From the NCBI GenBank assembly GCA_035628335.1, contig DASPKA010000127.1:1-17520 (forward strand): a stretch of DNA of 17,520 nt, given 5' to 3'. The stretch comes from DASPKA01 sp035628335. GTDB lineage: Bacteria > Patescibacteriota > Doudnabacteria > UBA920. A program made the position numbers and the translations under genes. The notes beneath the pieces were generated by a model. It had not been told where the DNA came from. It saw only the letters and a program-made list of their open reading frames with translations, and made no database searches. Below are positions 12,764 to 17,520 of the stretch, one piece after another. Positions within the stretch are counted from its first letter, which is position 1. Each line of letters begins with the position of its first letter.

Positions 12764-15040
12764 ATGTTTCTTGATGACAAAAAAACGATACAGGTAATCA
12801 CCATAGGCGGAAAGGGTTTCTGTCTCGTTTTTTTGATGCTTGTTTTTCTGACTCTGTTCAACAAGCCCTTGTCCGCAGCATTTGGCGCACCACTCGTTTC
12901 GCCTGATGACCGCTTTAAAATGAGTTTTTTGGATTTAGATTTAATTCCTCAATCTTTTGTTAGTGCAGATGATTCTAGTTCTGCCGGTTCTCCAAACATG
13001 CACCTTGGGCCTGGACAAGCGGTTGAAAAGAACATAAATCGCCAAGCCCCTGCATCGCTGGCGGGAGAAGTTTTGGTTCCGTACCAGTTTGATGTCACAC
13101 TAACCCACACAGGTGGGGACCTGGCATTTTGCTCAATGCTTAAGCTTGCAGTGTATGACAGCCAGCCAACTGAGGGCAATCAGCTCTATCCGGCTAATCA
13201 GGCGCAGGACTCTGGGGATCTTCTTACGCAGGTGCTGGTACAAACCCCTGGCGGTGGTCAAAACCTTACGGGTGTTGGTGGGTTGGTGTTTAAGGTCTTC
13301 TACCCGGCCGATGAGCTACAGGTATACAACAAAATTTGCAAGTTTAAAATCAAGTTTCATTTTTACCAAGCCTCAGTACCCAGTCCGGGTTTGACTGGTC
13401 TGCAAGATGACGAAGAGGAGGAGTGTGTTATACAGAGCACTCCAGACTTAGACACCCTGCTGCCACGTTACGTCTCAGACACGCATTTTGAGCAGGCAAG
13501 TCCAGATCAAAACTTTGGGACTTCTACGAGTATGTTTGTAACCAGTAGAAACCTTAACCGCGACAGATATGGTGCGGTGAAGTTCAACTTGAACTTGCCG
13601 TCAGGGTCTGTAGTGAGCTCAGCAAAATTAAAATTGTTTCTTATCAGCAAGACAGGTGCAACAAGTTCCAGTGTAAATGTGCACAGGATTACTTCTCCCT
13701 TCACTCCTGCTTTTCAAGCATGGAATACTTTGCCAACTTTTGACCCAGTTCCAAGTGCGGGAACTTCTACAACAGCCTTGCTACCCAACAGTTTTGCCTA
13801 CTGGGATGTGACACAAGATGTCCAATCCTTTATCAGCGGATCAGCAACAAATTTTGGCTGGATAATAAAAGACAACGTCAGTAATAGCAGTGCTTTGCGT
13901 AATTTTGAATTTGCTGCTTCTGAAAACTCTGCCCGGTATGCTCCGGGACTAGAAATAACCTTCTCTGCACCAATCGCTACAACAAACCATGTAGTTATTA
14001 ATGAAGTCTTCGCAAATGCCATAGACGGCTCACCTGAAACCCAGTTCGTTGAGTTGTACAACCCGACCAGTACGCCTATTGATGTCTCAACATGGTTCAT
14101 ATGCGATGACACCGGCACTGTATTCTGCGACAGGATTTCCGCTGGGTCATTCCCCATACCCGCGCAAGGGTTTGCTATTATCGTTAAAGACAAAGACGCT
14201 TTAGACAACATGCTCCTCACCAACCCCTTGCCATTGCCTGCATGTACGAGCGTAAATTATCCAAATTGTGTTGTGGTTTTACGGCTTAACTCCCTCGCAG
14301 GTAGTGGTTTGGCGCCTTATGGTGATAGGTTAATTTTAAATGACCAGTTTGAGGCAGAAATAGATTCCGTTAGCTTTGGGTTAGACACAACAATAAATAA
14401 TCCAGCAGTTCCGTATGCTGGTCTTGGACAGTCTATTGCTCGAGTAGTAAAGGGTTTTGACAATGACTTGACCACAGACTGGATAGTAAATGCAACACCA
14501 AACCCAGGCACTAACCCAAGTAGTACTGGCGGTGAGATAATGGTATTTACCCCACATGGTGTGTATGTTGCTGATGCTGCAAAAGGAATTCCGCCAACTT
14601 CGCAGGAGGGAAACCTCATAGTCTCTAACGAAAACTTGTTCGAGGGAGAAGTACTCGCAGGAACAGGTGATGCGTTAACACTGTGCGGAAGAAATGGAAC
14701 TGATACCACACCTGAGCTGCGTAGCTATGGCCTTGGCAATGGCACACTAGTTTCTGTCTGCGAGATTTCAGTGAGCAAACCCATTTTTCTAGATGCTGTA
14801 GGTACAACATCCCCGCATACTACTGAAGCTGCTGAACCTGTAGTAGGGCCAAATACAGAAACTATAGACACTTCCACACGTGTACCTGAAGAGGCGCAAG
14901 CTCAAGAACAAGAACAAGTAGTGCCCACGCCTGATGAAAAAACTGATATAGAAGATACAATAGATGCATCGCCACCCACAACCTATGAAAGCACGCCTAC
15001 TCCTGTTCCTGATGAGTCGCCGCCTGCATCTTTACCATAA
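12764..15040 (+). CDS. Secreted DNRLRE plus lamin-tail-domain surface protein
   Basis: 758 residues. A signal peptide with a long hydrophobic core (~16-34) is cleaved near LSAAFG. Residues ~50-205 form a beta domain (MHLGPGQAVEKN, FCSMLKLAVYD, YNKICKFKIKFHFYQ) reminiscent of the TasA-like modules, though weakly. Residues ~230-400 are a DNRLRE-type domain: YVSDTHFEQASPDQNFGTSTSMFVTS, RYGAVKFNLN, SAKLKLFLI and YWDVTQDVQSFISG. Residues ~407-580 are a lamin tail domain (VVINEVFANA, QFVELYNPT, VSTWFICDDTG, IPAQGFAIIV). The last ~75 residues are a Pro/Thr/Glu-rich stalk with no membrane helix. Both domains are known from extracellular proteins. The likely role is fibre-associated adhesin (inference). 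The nearest Shine-Dalgarno-like AGGAGA is 23 nt from the ATG. It is 2 bp from the next gene, so the two are coupled. Confidence 0.88.
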   Translation: MFLDDKKTIQVITIGGKGFCLVFLMLVFLTLFNKPLSAAFGAPLVSPDDRFKMSFLDLDLIPQSFVSADDSSSAGSPNMHLGPGQAVEKNINRQAPASLAGEVLVPYQFDVTLTHTGGDLAFCSMLKLAVYDSQPTEGNQLYPANQAQDSGDLLTQVLVQTPGGGQNLTGVGGLVFKVFYPADELQVYNKICKFKIKFHFYQASVPSPGLTGLQDDEEEECVIQSTPDLDTLLPRYVSDTHFEQASPDQNFGTSTSMFVTSRNLNRDRYGAVKFNLNLPSGSVVSSAKLKLFLISKTGATSSSVNVHRITSPFTPAFQAWNTLPTFDPVPSAGTSTTALLPNSFAYWDVTQDVQSFISGSATNFGWIIKDNVSNSSALRNFEFAASENSARYAPGLEITFSAPIATTNHVVINEVFANAIDGSPETQFVELYNPTSTPIDVSTWFICDDTGTVFCDRISAGSFPIPAQGFAIIVKDKDALDNMLLTNPLPLPACTSVNYPNCVVVLRLNSLAGSGLAPYGDRLILNDQFEAEIDSVSFGLDTTINNPAVPYAGLGQSIARVVKGFDNDLTTDWIVNATPNPGTNPSSTGGEIMVFTPHGVYVADAAKGIPPTSQEGNLIVSNENLFEGEVLAGTGDALTLCGRNGTDTTPELRSYGLGNGTLVSVCEISVSKPIFLDAVGTTSPHTTEAAEPVVGPNTETIDTSTRVPEEAQAQEQEQVVPTPDEKTDIEDTIDASPPTTYESTPTPVPDESPPASLP

Positions 15041-15042
15041 TT

Positions 15043-16389
15043 ATGAGTTTACGTTTGTCACGCACATATATAGAGCACTTCCGCTTTACTAAGAGCAAAG
15101 CAGTTTTGGCATTCACACTTCTACTTGCGTGTTTGCTTCCATTGCCAGCTGTGGCTGCAAATCAAATAAACGTAACCTTTGAAAAAGATCCACTTTTTTC
15201 AGAAGCTAACTTTGCTCCGGGTCAAATAGTAACACGCTTTGCGAAAGTCAAAAACAAAACATCCAACACCCTGAGTCTTGCAGCTATGGTTGGGTCTTTA
15301 GTACCTGCGATTTCCCCAACAATTCTGCAACTTTCAGATGTTATTGACTTTCAGGTACAAGAAGGAAGTGTAACGCTGTTTAATGGCACGCTCACACAGT
15401 TTTTTCAAAGCGGGCAGGTGTCCTTAGGTTCTATAGCAGGGGGGGACACAAAGACATATAACTTTAAAGCTACCTTTAGGCTAAATGCGGGTAATTACTT
15501 TCAAGCAAGGACTTCTGAGTTTGATATAAAAATCGGCGTTGCATCAACTAGCAACCCACCTGGGGGAGGTGGTGGCGGAGGCGGGCCTCCTCCGACTGCA
15601 ATGGCAATAACCTGCATACAACCGCACCAACCAACTTCAAACACGGAACGGATAAGCTTTTGCACTAACCTCTCTTCCCTAGGTCGTATCGTCTATGGGA
15701 TTGCCACTTCAGTTCCAATATTCAACCCTAACTCTTCTACCTATGGTTACCAGTTCGCTGCTGGTGACACCTTGCCCGGTACGTTCCATGACATTACACT
15801 TAGAAATCTGCGTCCGAGCACAAAGTATGCGTATCGCGTAGAAGGTCGAAATGGGAACAATATCGCAGTTTCTGAGGAGAAATACTTTACAACAGCCCAC
15901 GAACGGTCGGTAGCTTTTGCAACGTATGAAGTTGAGCCTCCCACGTCTCCTGCCGATTCCGAGGTGGCACCTGTGCCACAAACGAGTCTTCGACCACAGA
16001 CCGCAGAGCTACAGAGAATTCCGCAGCCTGTTTCCCAAGATCCAGTACCACTCATTGTTCCGGAAAATGGGATTATAGCTGGCACAGCTACCGAGCAAGG
16101 TCAACCTGAAGCGGTGCTAACTAATACAGAAACCTATGTGAAGTGCCAGGAATTTAACGGGGTATTCTTGCTCGGTGAACTTATGTTCTTCTCGTTGATT
16201 TTTGTTGTTGGTTACTTGGCAGCGAAGCGTCGTATGAGGAGGTGGGTAGTTTACCCGGCTGTAGTCTGTGCGCTCAGTATGATATGGTGGTTAATGTTTG
16301 AGTGTAGGCCACCAGCAGTATGGCTTTTAGCAGACACAGTAGCGTATGTAATTTCGATAGCAATCATAAAACAAGGACACTCCGCGTGA
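15043..16389 (+). CDS. Membrane-anchored surface protein with TasA-like and Fn3-like modules
   Basis: 448 residues. The signal peptide runs to ~39 (LLPLPAVAA). Residues 40-167 resemble the TasA/camelysin fold: NFAPGQIVTRFAKVKNKTSNTLSLAAMV parallels NLKPGDTNS...LNLTNAGTVDG, and LGSIAGGDTKTYNFKATF parallels LGTLPAGQTKTFKLVYDL. A Gly8-Pro3 linker follows (174-184). Residues 186-286 form a fibronectin-III-like module of the purple-acid-phosphatase N-terminal kind (RIVYG, HDITLRNLRPSTKYAYRVEG, KYFTTA). A Pro-rich stretch (300-345) leads to three hydrophobic helices (~372-393, 401-419, 425-442). It is therefore fixed in the membrane and could be the fibre's base (inference). It starts 2 bp after the preceding stop. 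Its stop codon lies in the loop of a terminator hairpin. Confidence 0.85.
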   Translation: MSLRLSRTYIEHFRFTKSKAVLAFTLLLACLLPLPAVAANQINVTFEKDPLFSEANFAPGQIVTRFAKVKNKTSNTLSLAAMVGSLVPAISPTILQLSDVIDFQVQEGSVTLFNGTLTQFFQSGQVSLGSIAGGDTKTYNFKATFRLNAGNYFQARTSEFDIKIGVASTSNPPGGGGGGGGPPPTAMAITCIQPHQPTSNTERISFCTNLSSLGRIVYGIATSVPIFNPNSSTYGYQFAAGDTLPGTFHDITLRNLRPSTKYAYRVEGRNGNNIAVSEEKYFTTAHERSVAFATYEVEPPTSPADSEVAPVPQTSLRPQTAELQRIPQPVSQDPVPLIVPENGIIAGTATEQGQPEAVLTNTETYVKCQEFNGVFLLGELMFFSLIFVVGYLAAKRRMRRWVVYPAVVCALSMIWWLMFECRPPAVWLLADTVAYVISIAIIKQGHSA

Positions 16390-16400
16390 GGAGCGTCCTT
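16373..16400. terminator. Terminator hairpin overlapping the stop codon
   Basis: AAGGACACTCC (16373-16383) pairs with GGAGCGTCCTT (16390-16400) with one mismatch; the loop GCGTGA contains the TGA stop of the membrane-anchored protein. The forward tail is short (TTTA), while on the reverse strand the tail reads CCTTGTTTT, so it may serve miaA as well. The MITE begins at the next base. Confidence 0.65.
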
Positions 16401-16564
16401 TAGACCTCTTGCATAACCTCATTCCCAAACCCTTGCATTTCTTGCCGGCTGCGGAATTTCCAAAAAAATTATTACCGGTATGCGATACCGCTAAAATTTT
16501 TTTGAAAACTCCTCGCTCGGCAATAAATACAAGTCTTTGGAAAGCAGGTTATGCAAGAGGTCTA
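16401..16564. mobile_element. 164-bp fold-back MITE
   Basis: Perfect 19-bp terminal inverted repeats TAGACCTCTTGCATAACCT (16401-16419 and, inverted, 16546-16564). Symmetry continues inward: CTTGCATTTCTTGCCG mirrors a CTTGTATTTATTGCCG counterpart, an A7-TT run mirrors its complement, and the centre is CGGTAT-GCG-ATACCG (16476-16490). The whole element is thus one imperfect hairpin. It has no ORF of its own. The outermost TA on each side could be the target duplication, as for IS630/Tc1-type or some IS5-type elements. The right end supplies the TAG stop codon of miaA. Confidence 0.82.
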
Positions 16565-17449
16565 TTTCGCGAATTTTTTAAACCATGTATCTTGTCGTTT
16601 GGCGTACTGAAGAATTGCCTTCTTAAGGTGTGTTTCAAATTCAGTACGGCTGAGTTTTTTTTGCAAGAATAGGGAAGTAAACTTAAATTCTAAACCAAGC
16701 GCCATAAGTCGTTTGTGTGATACACCTTGGTCATGCAACTTTCGTATTTCTGCTACCATCCCCTTTTTAATTCGTGCGGTCAAACGTTTAGAAACTTTCT
16801 GTTCCAGATCTGTTTTAGACAAACTTAAAACAATCCACTTCACGTCGTACATTGGTTTTCGAGTCTTTACCCTAGGTACCTTACCGATCGCGGTAGCAAT
16901 TTCAATTGCACGTATGAGCCTGAATGGATTACTCCGGTCAACGGTTTTCGCACGTACCGGGTCAAGTTTAGTTAGCTTGTCAAATAATTCAGAAGTAGAG
17001 AGTTTTGCAAGTTTTACACGTAATGCTTTGTTTGGTTTCACCTTTGGAAATTCCGTACCATACACCAATGCGTCTATCCAAAGTCCTGAGCCCCCACAAA
17101 GAATAGGGGTGCGGCCCGATGCTAGAATTTTCTCTATAATCTTTTTTGCATATCGTTGAAACTGCGCAACGGTGTATGTCCGCTTCATGCTGGCTATACT
17201 GACCCCAAAATGTTCAATACCTTCATAAAGCCCGCGATTAGTAAGAGGAACCTTGCCAGAAGCAAGGTCACCTCCGCGATATATTTGCCTTGAGTCAACT
17301 GACAAAACAGCACCGTTGTACTTCTTTGCGATTTCAACGGCGAGGTCACTTTTTCCTGTAGCAGTTTGCCCACAAACTACAATAATTTTTTGTTTCAAAG
17401 GACTGCCCTTTAAAGAGCCGTCCTTTGAAGGGTGGTTTAAATCTTTCAT
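16562..17449 (-). CDS. miaA: tRNA dimethylallyltransferase
   Basis: 295 residues, slightly short for the family (~300-320). It transfers a dimethylallyl group to N6 of A37 in tRNAs reading UNN codons. Visible motifs are the P-loop G27-QTATGKS34, the catalytic DSRQIYRGGDLASGKV (D52-Q55), GGSGLWIDALVYG (119-131), the tRNA-contact NPFRLIRAIEI (174-184) and the C-terminal YAKRQDTWFKKF (282-293). The segment LMALGLEFKF replaces the commoner QAIGYKE, and the HHLLD motif is reduced to EHFGV. The ATG at 17449 gives an unusual 17-residue extension encoded partly by a palindrome; a TTG at 17398 (LKQKIIVV) is an alternative start. The TAG stop is contributed by the end of the MITE. Confidence 0.95.
   Translation of the reverse strand: MKDLNHPSKDGSLKGSPLKQKIIVVCGQTATGKSDLAVEIAKKYNGAVLSVDSRQIYRGGDLASGKVPLTNRGLYEGIEHFGVSIASMKRTYTVAQFQRYAKKIIEKILASGRTPILCGGSGLWIDALVYGTEFPKVKPNKALRVKLAKLSTSELFDKLTKLDPVRAKTVDRSNPFRLIRAIEIATAIGKVPRVKTRKPMYDVKWIVLSLSKTDLEQKVSKRLTARIKKGMVAEIRKLHDQGVSHKRLMALGLEFKFTSLFLQKKLSRTEFETHLKKAILQYAKRQDTWFKKFAK
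17396..17427. repeat. 32-bp loopless palindrome at the 5' end of miaA
   Basis: CAAAGGAC (17396-17403) and GTCCTTTG (17420-17427) flank an inner CTTTAAAG; 14 of 16 symmetric pairs match. It encodes codons 8-18 of miaA from the ATG start and ends exactly at the alternative TTG start. It could hide or expose that start, or bind a dimeric regulator. Confidence 0.6.
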
Positions 17450-17454
17450 CTTCG

Positions 17455-17466
17455 TGGTATAATATA
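17455..17466. promoter_or_regulatory. Overlapping divergent -10 boxes
   Basis: Forward: TGG-TATAAT (extended -10, 17455-17463) ends 7 bp before the ATG at 17471, implying a leaderless mRNA. Reverse: TATATT (17461-17466) is 11 bp before the miaA ATG at 17449. The two -10 boxes share bases, so only one polymerase can load at a time. Confidence 0.55.
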
Positions 17467-17470
17467 GCTA

Positions 17471-17520
17471 ATGGGTAATGTGAATCTTAGCAATATTTTA
17501 GGTCATAAGAAAGCCTTACA
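17471..17520 (+). CDS. Start of a divergent gene, possibly DNA polymerase III delta' (holB)
   Basis: Only 16 complete codons are visible: MGNVNLSNILGHKKAL, running off the window. The piece NILGHKKAL resembles the opening of clamp-loader delta'/DnaX-type AAA+ proteins (typically IiGh.ka...L). Too short to be sure. The start is supported by an extended -10 box 7 bp upstream. Confidence 0.4.
   Translation, partial: MGNVNLSNILGHKKAL

Noticed and set aside
16713..17159. Forward 148-residue ORF opposite miaA
   Set aside because: miaA motifs are unambiguous on the reverse strand, and no ribosome site or family motif supports the forward frame.
1..17520. UGA recoded to glycine as in Gracilibacteria/SR1
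   Set aside because: gatA and the gene ending at 16389 end naturally at TGA, and conserved glycines are encoded by GGN.

Overview
The window looks like a chromosomal segment of a Patescibacteria (Candidate Phyla Radiation) genome, probably a Parcubacteria-type lineage. This is an inference from gene style and layout. The genes are compact and AT-leaning, and most lack a Shine-Dalgarno site. Some promoters place the start codon only a few bases after the -10 box. A complete gatC-gatA-gatB operon and a short miaA are the only housekeeping genes that are complete. Almost everything else is large secreted or surface protein. UGA is used as stop, so the recoded Gracilibacteria/SR1 code does not apply.

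Layout. Positions 2-2950 hold the 3' part of a giant Ig-like surface protein, followed by a terminator. An extended -10 promoter then drives gatCAB (3097-6454), whose two intergenic gaps are filled by degenerate 7-bp repeats. After a strong terminator, a promoter and Shine-Dalgarno site drive a secreted protein of five prealbumin-like (SpaA-type) domains (6591-8153). It converges on a small cysteine-rich reverse-strand ORF (8242-8529). From 8530 to 8948 there is no convincing large gene, but hairpins are dense: a possible small transcript and a three-branched fold.

Positions 8949-11737 carry four tandem TasA/camelysin-like proteins with SipW-type signal peptides. Next comes an unusual gap with a GC-rich hairpin block, the C-terminal remnant of a lost paralog, a promoter and a long fold-back leader. 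The gap leads into a Ser-His (SipW/ER-type) signal peptidase (12062-12661). Downstream are a secreted DNRLRE plus lamin-tail-domain protein (12764-15040) and, 2 bp later, a membrane-anchored protein with a TasA-like module and a fibronectin-III-like module (15043-16389). A 164-bp fold-back MITE (16401-16564) separates this from reverse-strand miaA and supplies the miaA stop codon. A gene that may be holB starts divergently at 17471.

How it fits together (inference): 8949-16389 reads as one surface-fibre locus. It has four fibre subunits, their dedicated signal peptidase, a large adhesin-like protein and a membrane anchor. The anchor, and more weakly the adhesin, appear to carry TasA-like N-terminal modules that could co-polymerise with or cap the fibre. 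The Ig-like and prealbumin-like proteins upstream add to the picture of a cell that invests heavily in surface attachment.
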